Shown here one piece after another: positions 34,621 through 45,485 of a DNA stretch of 64,000 bases; position 1 is the first letter of the stretch, and every line of letters begins with the position of its first letter. The notes beneath the pieces are model-generated. The model did not search any database and was not told where the DNA came from. It saw only the letters and a program-made list of their open reading frames with translations. The position numbers and the translations under genes were made by a program. The DNA is from Arachnopeziza araneosa (lineage: Eukaryota; Ascomycota; Leotiomycetes; Helotiales; Arachnopezizaceae), in assembly GCA_003988855.1 (NCBI GenBank), contig QYAI01000019.1:129278-193277 (forward strand). Reading direction: 5' to 3'.

Positions 34621-37483
34621 ATGACCTCGCAACAAAATCATTTGGAAGTGGCTGCAACTCCAACAAAGCACACAGCAAACATGTCTGATAGCGAAAACGA
34701 CGAGGAATTAAGGAGAGCCATCGCCCTGTCTTTGCAAGAGTTCTCACCAAGCTTTACGACGAAAAGCTCTACCGTGATTGACCTCGTCAGCGACGAATCC
34801 GATGTGGACGAAGATGACAGTCTTGACGCGCCTCAAAGGGTCATTTCGGATGACAAGAGATCCAGGAAAGAAAAGCCCCAAATCATACCTAATGCGTCGA
34901 ACAATGCTTCTAAAGGTGAGCCCGAACAGACTGTCGCCAAGTCTGACAATCTCAACATGCTGCCATCAACCCTAAACACCAACTTGCAGAAACCTGTCCC
35001 TCAATCAGGCCTTGGGCTTCTAGGTATTGATAGAAGAGCCATGGAAGCAGAGCGTCGTGCTAGGGCTGCTCAAAAGATGGAAAAGCAAGATGGAAAATCT
35101 GAAACCAATTCAAGAAAACGAAAAGCATCCTCATCACTCTCTTTGCCAAGTGCATCTTTATTTGAAGCAAAGAAAGCTCGGGCACCCCATGTCAAAGATA
35201 GTCCTCAAACTGGGCATACCCCACTTCCTACTCGGCCTAACACGGTAGCAAGTTCTCCCATTCAATATCCAAAGGGTGTCGTGAAAAGAACTTCAGCGAA
35301 AGGCTTTCCTCGCCAGAGTGATGACATCACAATTGAAGAAGTCTTTCAGAAAGAAACTCTTGATTATGCTGTCTTGAGTGCATTCCAAATTGATCCCGCC
35401 TGGGTTCAAACAAAACTTGATCCAAAAACAAGGGTGGTATGGGTACTGCAAGCAAAAAATAATGCCGAGGTGAGTTTGGCTCTCTTTGATTTCGTTATGG
35501 AGTGTTTACAGCCCAATACATCTTCAACTTTACTCTAGAGCGAACAGAGTCAATCTCTGAAGGCTGGTTCATTCAAAAGGCTGACCAAAAGTAAAAAAAC
35601 AACAGAAGCAAAATTGGCAAATAGGTGCAGATAAGGATTACCGATTTTGTTTTCCATCGATGGAAGGCAATATCAACTGTATGCACTCAAAACTACAACT
35701 CCTAGGGTATCCGAGGTAAGCATACCTCTCTTCAGGAATCTGCAATAGCAACGAACTTTCAGAAGAGAGTTTATGGTCGCCTTGAAGCAGCTTACCTAGT
35801 TCTAAATTTACTTCTAAAAACCAAATACTAATTTAATGTTAAGTCGCCTTCGTATTGTTGTGCCTAGTGGAAACTTGACAAGCTACGATTGGGGTGAAAC
35901 CGGGGTTGTGGAAAATGTAAGCAAGCATCTAGGAACTAACACCCCCAAAAAACGATCACGGAATTGGGCTTAGTTAGAATCGTGATCGAGGAAATCTCGA
36001 TCTCTTTTCTCAAGTCTTTGAACTATCAATGCTAACATCGTTAGGTGTGTTTCCTGATTGATTTGCCTAGACTTCCTGCAGGAAAAGAACCAAATTATTA
36101 CCAGACACAATTTGGGAGAGAATTCGTTCATTTTGTCGATGCAATGGGCTTAGAGCAGAAACTCGCTAAAAGTCTTGGAAATTTCGATTTTAAGGAGACT
36201 GGACACCTGGGCTTTGTTCATACCATGTAAGCTTAAATATCAGAATGTTGGATGCTAGATTTATTTCTGACCTCAGGCAGCGGAGGAACTCATATTGGAG
36301 ATGCGCTTCAGCGCACCGGATATTATGGCCTTGCGACTTGCGTACGAGAATTGAAACTTGAGACGGATGACACCATAAAGCTAGACTTTTTGGTGAGAAG
36401 AATACTCTGTTGCTATATATGATTAACGCTGAAGCTAATTCTCACCAGTCAGGATCTGTTGGCAGCATTTCGTATCAATTCATCAATTCTTTAATCCTAG
36501 CTGCACAAGGTTCGTACCCATTTCTTTCTCCACTACCATCTTCAATGAGGTGTCGTACCAAATTATTCCATTAAGAGTTAGCTTGATTTTCATGTAATCA
36601 TATAAAGATGGCAATTCTCGGTCTCGTTAGCTGATATCGTTGAGCTAGGGAATGATGGACTAAACGAAGCTCATCTATCCGGTGATAGAGGTTCAAAAAC
36701 CGGGATCAAGAAGGATGAGCAGCTCTCGAATGACCTCCAAAGTCGCTGCCGAGTTTATTTTCCCACACACGAAACCGTTGCAAGTTGTAGAGGCGGTTTG
36801 AATGTAATCAGCTCCATTCCTCGTGTATTTATGGTACTGGCCGCTCACTAACGAATTACTTGTAGGCGGGTGGTACAATCTGTCTCGAATCGAAATGGTA
36901 CAACTCGGCTAGCTTTCCTCGTCCACTCATGCGAGATTGCGAGAGTACAAGAAAAGGCTTATTAATCCACAGCAAGATCTGGTTTGTACGACCAAAGAAA
37001 GTGAACATCAAAAGTCCAGCATGGGCATATGTAGGGAGCGCAAACCTATCAGAAAGTGCATGGTAAGTATGAACTGCAATTTCCAAACCACAACTCGTCG
37101 CCTCATTTTCTGGTCAGAAGTTGTAGACTACTGTCAATTTTAATTTGAGAAGATAAAACTCCATATGAGTTGTATGGAACTCGACAAGTAGCTCATTTTT
37201 CGCATATATGAGGCAAACATCCGGTCTTCTTTCTCAGTTCTCCAAAGGCTAACGTGGAAACACCTTAAGGGGCCGCTTGGTCAAGGACAAGACAACAAAA
37301 AAGTGCAAACTCAACTGCCGAAATTGGGAATGCGGCATAATCTTTCCAACGCCATCTAAAAGTGCTGATGAGCTTGGCAAAATTGTGGGGATGGAAGTGT
37401 TTCGAGGACATGTCCCTGTGCCGATGGTTACGCCAGGAAAGCTTTATGATGGAGCACGGCCGTGGCTTTATAAAGAGCAGTGA
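34621..37483 (+). CDS. TDP1: Tyrosyl-DNA phosphodiesterase 1 with N-terminal UIM
   Basis: Nine exons (34621-35469, 35606-35715, 35844-35916, 36045-36226, 36281-36392, 36449-36509, 36631-36803, 36866-37062, 37270-37483) give 656 aa. Tdp1 hydrolyses the 3'-phosphotyrosyl bond left by trapped topoisomerase I. Both HKD-type half-sites are intact: CMHSKLQ (His310, Lys312) and LLIHSKIWF (His555, Lys557), with VPSGNLTSYDWGETG and GSANLSESAW after each. The N-terminus has DEELRRAIALSLQEF, a ubiquitin-interacting motif, then an acidic DLVSDESDVDEDD stretch and a disordered basic linker. An alternative start at 34681 (MSDSENDEEL) is just as plausible. The first intron (136 nt) needs the acceptor at 35605; a nearer one at about 35537 leads to a stop. 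Confidence 0.92.
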
Positions 37484-39609
37484 GGCACGTAACTTCTTCT
37501 CCCTCTCTATCTCAACTAAGCATTTGGAAATTGCGGGTGCTACTTGTGAGTGTGACAGGCGGAGAGGAAGAAAGTTTTTAGTTGTGTATTCTACCCTCCT
37601 AGAGGACTTAATATTCATCCCGGCACGGGTACTAGAATGAAAGCTGCAGGACATGCAGACATGGGATCGGCGTAAGTGCCAGGCACCAAGAAAACGGAGA
37701 TAGACGTATCAAAAGTACCGTGAAACAACCCAACTTCTCTGTTTTTATGATTTTCAGTGATGAGTAGTAATTAGGGACATGGATGCGGTACTAGATCTAC
37801 TTCAAATTTGGAAACCATGGATAAACGACCTCTGTCATAGAAGTCCAGGTTTCTTGTGCCAGCAAGTTCCGTTACTCTTCAAGTCCAATAGCAATATTTC
37901 CAACAGAGTTCTATATTCTGGTCTCCCTGAATCACAGGTAGGAGATGCAGTGTGTAGTTGTTGATGTCGCTAGATTAGCATCTTGATTATAACAAGCTAA
38001 GGTCCGTCGCTACTCCACCCTCCTCAGCTGGCCTTGAAATCTGGGTGAAGCACTAGGGTATCGGGATTCGTGGAACACGGCATTTCTTGAATCCAGGGAA
38101 ATGAGGGTTTATCTTGAATACTATATATAGCCTGTACGATACGCCTCTTTAGCTGTTGCCCATTTATTAGTGCGAGATTCGCAGCGAGACTCAGCAGGAA
38201 CGGGATGTGCAACGACAGAAACACCTCAAGACGGGAGATCTGGGAAAGCAAAGCTGGTCATCGCCTATTCCCGTGCTCTATCTCGGGATCTCATACTCAA
38301 CTAGAGAGAATGGTTTGGTCTGGAACGACTGGACGAGTTGGGGTTGCTGTATTTCTATGTGATTCGGAACTTACCGACACCAGAAGAAGAATGGGAGGTC
38401 GGTGACAGATTTTACTGAATATGCATGAGCCTAAACACGGTTCTAGATCGATACCAGCGCCTGCTTCCGCCTCCCGACAAGGGAAGGCTCGATCTGAACC
38501 CTGCGGTTCCACCACGCCTAGAGGCGTTTTGGAGATTCCTCCGGGTCAAACTCAATCGCACTGAGGCAGCCAGCCTTGATGGCTCCTGGGTGTTCTTCCT
38601 GCTGCCCGATGCATGGCGTAATCATGCAAGCAATCCCAGGCTTCAGACTCGATTTGAAAAGTAAAAACGTGACAGAAGATTTGAGGAAGTCAAGGGGGCC
38701 TGGAGAGGGATGTTGCTCGCATGATGGAGGAAAAAAGCGAGCAATCCATCGCCATCGCCATCACCATACGCACCCGCGAAACATCAGTTTCCGACACTCG
38801 CTGCCTAAGCATTTGGAGGGTCGAGAATAGCGAGCGACCGAAGATACAGCTAGCACCTCCGGAGCAAGCGCAGCAACACCGCGCCGCGAAATTGCAGCTA
38901 GAGGAGAAGAGGTTATGTTCGTCGCCATGTCTCAGCGTGGTGGGTTCAGGACAGGCAGGGCCTAGTCAGTGGTACGTTTGATTCTTGCTCCTCTGCGCAA
39001 GCTCCATCACCACGGGTACTCCCTCTAGGTTGGTTGCTGAGCGAGATATGGAGGCTGAAGGAGGTACTGGCGGTCAAGACACAGGTCCTGCGGGTTTGTT
39101 TTCGGCTCGACGCGTCGGTCCTGTCTGACCATGTACGTAAATCCAGTGGCTAGTGGCTGATTAAGAGAGGATTGGATGGGCCGAGCCAGAAGCACACCCT
39201 GACAAGATATTGGCAGGGTCCACACTAGACCTGACTCGCCAGGTGGAAGCATTCTGGCGTGTATGTGTGCGTCGGAGAATTCCATTCATCCCAAGATCGG
39301 ATTTGTCGAATTCCATATGGCTACTGCATTGGAGAGGTAGGTACACGGAGGTACAGCAGTAGTCGGTCCAGAAACCTGTCTCCAAAGATGAGCTGCTTTG
39401 CGTCAGTCTGACGTGGAGAAGATGGGTGGTCCTGTCCTCGCACCAACGAACCGTCACCATCGGATCCTCTCCCGCCCTCGACCATGAGCGGCTCAGCGTG
39501 CTTGTCCATGATTCTTGGGGTGGAAAGATTAGGGTGTCCATCATCTCGTGCATTGATCGCGCCTCCCAAGGCCCAGACCAGGCTCCAGCAATGCTGAGCT
39601 CTCGATGGC

Positions 39610-39631
39610 AGAGAGAGAGAGAGAGAGAGAG
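39610..39631 (+). repeat. (AG)n microsatellite
   Basis: About eleven AG units in the upstream region of the WOPR gene. Confidence 0.9.
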
Positions 39632-39802
39632 CGTGGCAGATGGAGCACTAACAGCGCCCCTCTTGTACAGGGCTGTCGGTGGTATCCTAGCGGATCGCAG
39701 GGGAGCGAGCTTCGTTTCCTTTTAGCTGACCGCTACGATAAACGGGAGATGCAGCTCAGAATGAAAGCATGTACCGTGGAGCCATGGCCCGACGGTGACG
39801 GC

Positions 39803-39839
39803 CCTCTCTCTCTGTCTCTGTCTCTCTGTCTCTCTCTCC
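39803..39839 (+). repeat. Imperfect (CT)n tract
   Basis: CTCT/TGTCTCT imperfect dinucleotide tract in the upstream region of the WOPR gene, about 170 bp after the AG tract and complementary to it. Confidence 0.85.
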
Positions 39840-39974
39840 GCGTCCTGAGACGGGGTCCAAAAGCAACTTCAAGGGTGCAAGAAATGCAGACATCTGCCAG
39901 CCGTGTCTAGTGGTGGTGATGGTGTTGGTGGTGGTTCTCTAAATCACGCAGGTCGCGGGGTGGTGTCTCTCGGC

Positions 39975-39977
<3 letters not shown>

Positions 39978-40013
<36 letters not shown>
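39978..40013 (+). repeat. (GCT)12 microsatellite
   Basis: Twelve exact GCT units, continuing into an imperfect CTC/GTC-rich stretch to about 40070. It lies in non-coding sequence as far as can be judged; any frame through it yields only homopolymer runs. Confidence 0.95.
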
Positions 40014-40015
<2 letters not shown>

Positions 40016-40548
40016 TCCTCGTCCTGGTCCTGGTCCTTCTCGTCCTCCTGCTCGTCATCGTTCTCCTCCCTCTGGCGTCTGTCGGCGGGAGGAATGTGCC
40101 CTCGCTCCTCCAGTCCAGGAGCATTGGCTTCTTCCCCTGCTCTACCCCGCCAACATGCCGACTCGCTGCTAGCCCGGGTCCACGTCCAAGAAAGATTAAG
40201 TTGTCCCGCGCCACAGGCCCAGCAGTGATCCTAGTTTGCTCAAGCCAGTGAGCTAGAAGGCCCATAGCAGCCTATGGAATCAAGCCCCAAAAAGACGAGG
40301 AAGGGTTCAAGGGGGGCCGATGGAGCCCAAGCATCTCTGTGAGAGGACGCGGCCTGCCGTGCAAATATTGTTGTGCTAAGCTGCTGCTGCTGCTACCACG
40401 ACTCTTCCATTCCTTCCCTTTCCTCGAGCTAAGCTCCCGGTACTCACCGTGCCCTAGGGACCGACAAAAGACGCCTGCTACCATTTGGCTGCGCGCTTGC
40501 TGAGGTGTTCACGGCCTCTTCCTCGTCCCATGCCATCAGCCCTCCATC

Positions 40549-40550
<2 letters not shown>

Positions 40551-40579
<29 letters not shown>

Positions 40580-40604
40580 ACTACCACTACTACCACCACC
40601 ACAC
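40551..40604 (+). repeat. (ACC/CCA)n microsatellite with interruptions
   Basis: About 17 triplet units of ACC/ACT in the upstream region of the WOPR gene. Confidence 0.9.
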
Positions 40605-41394
40605 CCAACATCGCTCCCCGACCCAAACCAGCTCCTTGGTACCCGACTTCCGTCGCCTGTGCTCCCCGACGGTGCGCTAGACAAAGACGCCAGGTTCAAA
40701 GTCCCCGAGTCTCAACACCAGACAGCCCTCCAGACAGAACTGCTACGGTCCCACCCCTTCGACGTGCATTGAGATTCTAGATCTCACCTGCGCCGACGAC
40801 GTGACCTGGGTGGAAGGCAGCTGTGGATTGACCGCTCGACATTCTCTTACCTGGGAGTGCGACTGGCTGCGATTTAATGCTATTATTGTCGTTGATCCGG
40901 TGTCTGAATCGAACGAGCCCCATTGCAACCCACCACGACACCAGCTCAACCCAGGGACAATTCCAGCAGTCTCTGCAACCGGATAGAGCCAGAGCCCACA
41001 GGGTCAGCATTCATATCATGACAGTGAAGCCGTAGTCCTGCAATCCGGCACCCATCATCATCTTCTCACCCACCAAGGGAGCGCTCCCAAGTCAACGCGG
41101 AAGTCGCGTTCACGTACCTATCCTTTGGGACCAAACCGTACCTTCCGCATGCATGATTGCGAGAGCATCGATCCGGTACCGTCGAAGCAGCAAACCTGAC
41201 TGGCCCGTCCCTTCCATGTCCCAGAGACGTCGCCAACCCCAACCATCCACCTCGCCAGGACCGCCGTCCTCTCTAGACTTCTTCTAGGAGGTCTGGCAGA
41301 CCGATCCAATTCTTTTCCTGCTGTACAGGACTATTCCGCTCTGCTTCACACGCGCTCGACATCTCCCGTGGCTCCAACCGCCTCTGCTCAAGCG

Positions 41395-41422
41395 CAGGCT
41401 CAGGCTCAGGCTCAGGCTCAGG
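41395..41422 (+). repeat. (CAGGCT)n hexanucleotide repeat
   Basis: Four and a half copies of CAGGCT end about 80 bp before the WOPR start codon. The frame is open upstream of the ATG, but it has only a GTG as first codon, so the repeat is taken as leader sequence. Confidence 0.9.
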
Positions 41423-41502
41423 ACCGCCGACCTTGCCTTGATGAGAATCACTTCATCAAATCACCCCCGATAACCACGCCACTCTTCGATTGCACAAACA
41501 GA

Positions 41503-42909
41503 ATGGCTTCATCCTCACCCCTCACTCCGACGTTTTACGGCCATATTACCTCCACCCAGGACGCCCTGCTATTATTCGAAGCATGCCTCAGTGGAGCGCT
41601 GAACCATGTAGCTCGACGACCACACGACCGCGAGCGACCTAGTCTGATCAAGAGCGGGAACGTCTTCATTTACGAAGAGCATTCTTCGGGAATCAAACGT
41701 TGGACTGATGGTGTGCCTTGGAGCCCTAGTAGAATATTGGGAAACTTCCTCGTCTACCGCGAGCTCGAGCGCCCATTTCCTCCTGGAGAGAAGAAGAGAG
41801 CCATGAAGAGAAGCAAGAGATCCTCGCCGGGCATCAGCAAACAGGAAATCGTCGGTGGGGCAAGCAATGGAATAGGTAGCAGCTACAATACTGCTGCGGT
41901 ATCACCAACCTTTGATTCTTCGAGCTCGAGCTCCCTCAGCAAAGAGACAGAAAGGTCTTTGATTGGTTCGCTGGTGGACTCGTACGGATTCAAAGACCAA
42001 GGCCTGGTCAAAAAGACTGTCAGTGTAACAGTCGGCGGTGTTTCGCATCATCTCGTCTCATATTACACAGTAGCTGATGTGATGAACAACAAGTTCATCG
42101 CCCCTTCGAAGGATCCCAGGTTTCAACACATAATACCACGATCCGATCTGGTTACTAAGCAGAACTTTCGGACACCCATTGATGAAGTGGACCCTTTAGA
42201 TCGTATGGATGATCGGCCAATGTATCCCAGCTACTCGTATCCACGCAACGATTTTGATGTGGCGAGCCAAAACGTTTCTCATCGATCCATGTCGTTACCG
42301 ACTCCTCCTCCTTTGTCTTACCAGTCCACAGCTAGCAGCTATCCTAATTATACCAACAGGGTTCCCTCTCAGTATGATGCTCGCGGACCGAGCCAGTCCA
42401 GCAATCTGTTCAGCAGCCAATATGTGCCATCTCCTGGCACTTATCCAGCGCATAGGACAGAAAATTATGATCTGAGTGGCTACAGGCAACAGAGAGGCGA
42501 TTCTGCTGCTGGGTATGGACTGGAATCAAACCGGTCTCAACCACACCCAGTTGTTAATACCGATTTTACTCGCCGGCCGTCGAATTTTGAGCAAAACAAC
42601 TCCGTTGACTCCTGCGTGTCGGAGATGTCCTCTACATCAATTGACTCAAAATTCACAAACGACTCTGGCTACTCGTCCCAATGCTACGACGGCACCAGAG
42701 AGATGGTAAATACCCCTCAGAACTACCCTCCCCAGCGCTCGCTTCCAACGCCAACTCAGCTCTCATATGATCGACAGGCGGTACAGCCCTACAGCGGAGT
42801 TGACGATTCTATATTGAAACGAGAAAATCTATGGATAACTGGAAACGTAGGGCCTGGTCATGGACACTATATTGCTCCCCAGCAATGGACTGGTGGGGGT
42901 ACGTTGTAA
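41503..42909 (+). CDS. WOR1: WOPR-domain transcription factor (Wor1/Ryp1/Sge1/Gti1 family)
   Basis: A single exon encodes 468 aa. WOPR proteins are fungal DNA-binding master regulators of morphology, conidiation and virulence-related secretion. WOPRa spans about residues 7-100, with YGHITSTQDALLLFEACLSG, RRPHDRERPSLIKSG and IKRWTDGVPWSPSRILGNF; KRWTDG contains the Thr known as a PKA target in Candida Wor1. WOPRb spans about residues 148-228 (LVKKTVSVTVGG, HHLVSYYTVADV). A basic KKRAMKRSKR stretch between them may be a nuclear signal. The C-terminal 240 residues are Ser/Tyr/Gln-rich and disordered, as usual. The sequence fits the Gti1/Wor1 rather than the Pac2 branch. ATG 41503 gives MASSSPLTPTFYGH, the standard start; upstream frame is open but has no ATG. 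Confidence 0.93.
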   Translation: MASSSPLTPTFYGHITSTQDALLLFEACLSGALNHVARRPHDRERPSLIKSGNVFIYEEHSSGIKRWTDGVPWSPSRILGNFLVYRELERPFPPGEKKRAMKRSKRSSPGISKQEIVGGASNGIGSSYNTAAVSPTFDSSSSSSLSKETERSLIGSLVDSYGFKDQGLVKKTVSVTVGGVSHHLVSYYTVADVMNNKFIAPSKDPRFQHIIPRSDLVTKQNFRTPIDEVDPLDRMDDRPMYPSYSYPRNDFDVASQNVSHRSMSLPTPPPLSYQSTASSYPNYTNRVPSQYDARGPSQSSNLFSSQYVPSPGTYPAHRTENYDLSGYRQQRGDSAAGYGLESNRSQPHPVVNTDFTRRPSNFEQNNSVDSCVSEMSSTSIDSKFTNDSGYSSQCYDGTREMVNTPQNYPPQRSLPTPTQLSYDRQAVQPYSGVDDSILKRENLWITGNVGPGHGHYIAPQQWTGGGTL

Positions 42910-43685
42910 TCTACGATGAAATTTTTATTCGACCTCGGCGTGTGGCGAAGTCAAGTTGTACTGACAATTTGCATTATGGATCTGTATTTGATGAGGTTGG
43001 TGGGAACACAGGACCGGAACGGAGTTTTTGGTGGCGTATCGGAACTGAGGAACGTCACTGGCTGATATTAGTTGGCTTGGTTTGCATGGACTGGTTATGG
43101 GTTCCGGTCCGGCTATTACATTGATGATAGACAGCATAGCAAATTGATTTTGAGCGGAATCTGGAGCATTGGAGTGGCTGGAGGGGTAATAGTATTTTTT
43201 AATTACACATGTATGTTCTATGATAAAGAAGCGGGAGGAGCGCAGATACAGCCGAGAAACTGCTTGGTGTGTTGCAGAAACCTGAGTTGGTGATAGAAAA
43301 CAGCCACGTACTGAGAAGAAAATCACACCTTGCTCCTACAAAGATTTCCAACATGCAAATGCGAAAGTTGTTTCGAGGTTTCAGATGAGGATTGACGCAT
43401 TAGAGGGAGAGATGACTAGCCATCCATGATACTACGACGACATCAATACAGGATGAAGTCCGAGTCCAAGGTTGGCAGGAGAGTCAAAATTTGTTCCAGC
43501 ACAGACGAGAGCTGGTTTTGCCGGAGTCAGCCCGATAGCCGCGACGAAACTGGGACCGAAAACCTGCCACCGCCATAGAAGAGTGAAGATAGAATGCATG
43601 CCTCTGAATTGTGCCTCTATTTCCGAGCCCGACACGTTGCCACGCTCTGGTCCATAGTCTGAACCTGCTCCTTACTCGCCATGCG
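42910..43685. other. Intergenic region, WOPR gene to cardiolipin synthase gene
   Basis: A spacer of about 780 bp with the probable 3' UTR of the WOPR gene and the promoter of the next gene. Frames in it lack recognisable features. Confidence 0.5.
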
Positions 43686-44923
43686 ATGGCCATGATACCT
43701 GTCTTAAGATGCCGGGGATGGCCCATGTCGATTGCGTGGACGTCGAGATCCAAATTGAGCCCATGTGCCTCGAGACCGATGCTGAACGGTCAATTTTCAA
43801 GAAGATTACTCCACCAGTCGGCGTGGGAAAGCAAGTGTTCAGAATGGGCCTTGCCTGGGTTTCGTCGTTGCAAGCGAATGAAAATCTTGTATGTTTACCG
43901 CATGGGGTTGTCAAGGCTGGCCTTACTGACCTGGGATAGGACCTCATTGAATGCTGCACGCTCAAAAAGACTTGGATATGCCACATCCAATCGCCTTGAT
44001 GAATCAAATAAGTCCTCCTCACCTCATCCATCTTCTTTCAACTCCACGGATACGTCGGAAGGATGCTTCGGGGTCACGTGACGTCCAACTGCCCTACACA
44101 TGACACCAGCTAACCTGAGTTGGGTAACCTAGATCAAACCCTCCAAGCTCCAAAAAGCCAATACTTAAAGCCCTCACCTCCCTTACGCCTCATGAGAACA
44201 TTTACACCGTCCCTAATATCCTCACCTTCTCGCGTCTCATTGCAGCACCAGTCATTGGCTACCTAGTCCTGCATGACTACCATGCCTGGGCGGTCGGCCT
44301 GTTCGCCTACGCAGGCATCACCGATCTAGTGGATGGGTGGATAGCGAGGAGATGGAATCTTCAGACGGTCGTTGGGACCGTGATTGATCCCATGGCGGAC
44401 AAGACTCTGATGACCATCTTAACCGTGTGTCTAGCTATCAAAGGTGCCCTCCCGAGTAAGTCCATGCCGCTCATAGTGCACATGGTATGTCTCTCATGGT
44501 TGATATAGTCTGGCTCGCTACCATCATCCTCGGGAGGGACGTCGGATTGGCCATCACGGCCATCTACTACCGATGGATCTCGCTCCCTCCTCCGAAAACC
44601 TTTGCACGGTACTGGGATTTCTCGCTCCCGTCCGCCGAGGTGCATCCCACTACCATCAGCAAGTATAACACCGCGTTACAGCTCGCATTGATCGGGGCAA
44701 CAACGGCCATGCCATTGGTGACGGTTGACGTCAGCATCGCCATGACGGCCATGCAGTAAGTTCATGCTCTCCAGAAGTTTCGTTGTGGCTAGAGCTGACG
44801 ATTCATAGATACTTGGTTGCTACTACCACCGTCTGGAGTGGTGCGAGCTACATCTACTCAAAGGATGCGGTCAAGATATTAAATCAGGATGGCTCGGTAA
44901 AGGCACAGAAGCCTGAGAAGTAG
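43686..44923 (+). CDS. CRD1: Mitochondrial cardiolipin synthase (CDP-alcohol phosphatidyltransferase)
   Basis: Model: 43686-43888, 43940-44077, 44133-44455, 44509-44755, 44809-44923, 341 aa. Cardiolipin synthase joins CDP-diacylglycerol and phosphatidylglycerol in the inner mitochondrial membrane. The CDP-alcohol phosphotransferase motif is complete: DGWIARRWNLQTVVGTVIDP followed by MADK (pattern DG-AR-G-D-D). ENIYTVPNILTFSRL and LPPPKTFARYWDFSLPSAEV fit the fungal enzyme. The first two exons are Arg/Ser-rich with almost no acids (for example FSRRLLHQSAW), as in a presequence. The last three exons are certain; the first two are less so. The first intron is 51 nt with no stop, so retention would simply add 17 residues. 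The donor at 44078 was chosen because it alone restores frame from a GT with a CTAAC branch site downstream. Confidence 0.85.
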
Positions 44924-45485
44924 TGACGGATGTACGATATTGTAAAATATATGTATTACGGCTCAGCCCCGTTTTCAAAAGAGAGCAACGAGGGTTTTCA
45001 GAACAGTGTAATTTCCATCTTCGTTCTGAAGGGACGGCTTGTCACCCTGCTGAGTATTTTTGTGTTCACGCGAAACCCTTGGCGGATTGAGAGTCTTCAA
45101 ACTTTTGAGAGGCGCCAGATCTTACAGTATACCCCAAAAAATTTATTGGGATGATTGCGAGTAACCCATCTCTCCCCTTGCTCCTTAGGGAACCCAAGGG
45201 CAAAAAGGTAGCGACAATCTTGATGCTTTCCCTATGGTTCTCTTGGAACGGAAGCTTCTCGCCGTCTTTACGCAGCGTTGCTGATAGTCTCGTGCATTGT
45301 CAAGTTTACATTACTGGCCATCGTCGGAAGTATCTCCAAACCATGATGAAGCACTATATACTTCTCTAGCTATTTCGGGTACGTCAAATCTAACAGAATT
45401 TTCGGAGGCTGTTTTGATATCTTTCCATTTTCTTTCGTGAAGACGTTATACTACATTTGCCATAAGAATGCAGGCTTTTATACAA
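44924..45485. other. Convergent intergenic region
   Basis: Between the stops of the cardiolipin synthase gene and the Aquarius gene. AT-rich, with probable 3' UTRs; no gene is supported. Confidence 0.5.

Larger units (their letters stand above)
37484..41502. other. 4-kb intergenic region / probable long promoter and leader of the WOPR gene
   Basis: No frame here has a recognisable domain; many short frames overlap on both strands. Density of simple repeats rises toward the right (AG, CT, GCT, CCA and GCTCAG tracts, listed separately) and GC content increases. Long promoters and 5' leaders are common for Wor1/Ryp1-type regulators, so much of the right half is probably regulatory or transcribed leader. 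The left 500 bp should hold the TDP1 3' UTR. Confidence 0.55.

Noticed and set aside
35533..35640. Alternative second exon of TDP1 starting after CTCTAG at about 35537
   Set aside because: It runs into a stop and is out of frame with the HKD exon. The acceptor at 35605 restores the family sequence.
39902..40780. Leucine-, serine- or threonine-homopolymer frames
   Set aside because: They are translations of GCT and CCA microsatellites read in several frames on both strands, with no flanking conserved sequence.
41368..41502. N-terminal Ala/Gln-repeat extension of the WOPR protein
   Set aside because: The open frame begins at a GTG in the leader. The ATG at 41503 gives the conserved family start.
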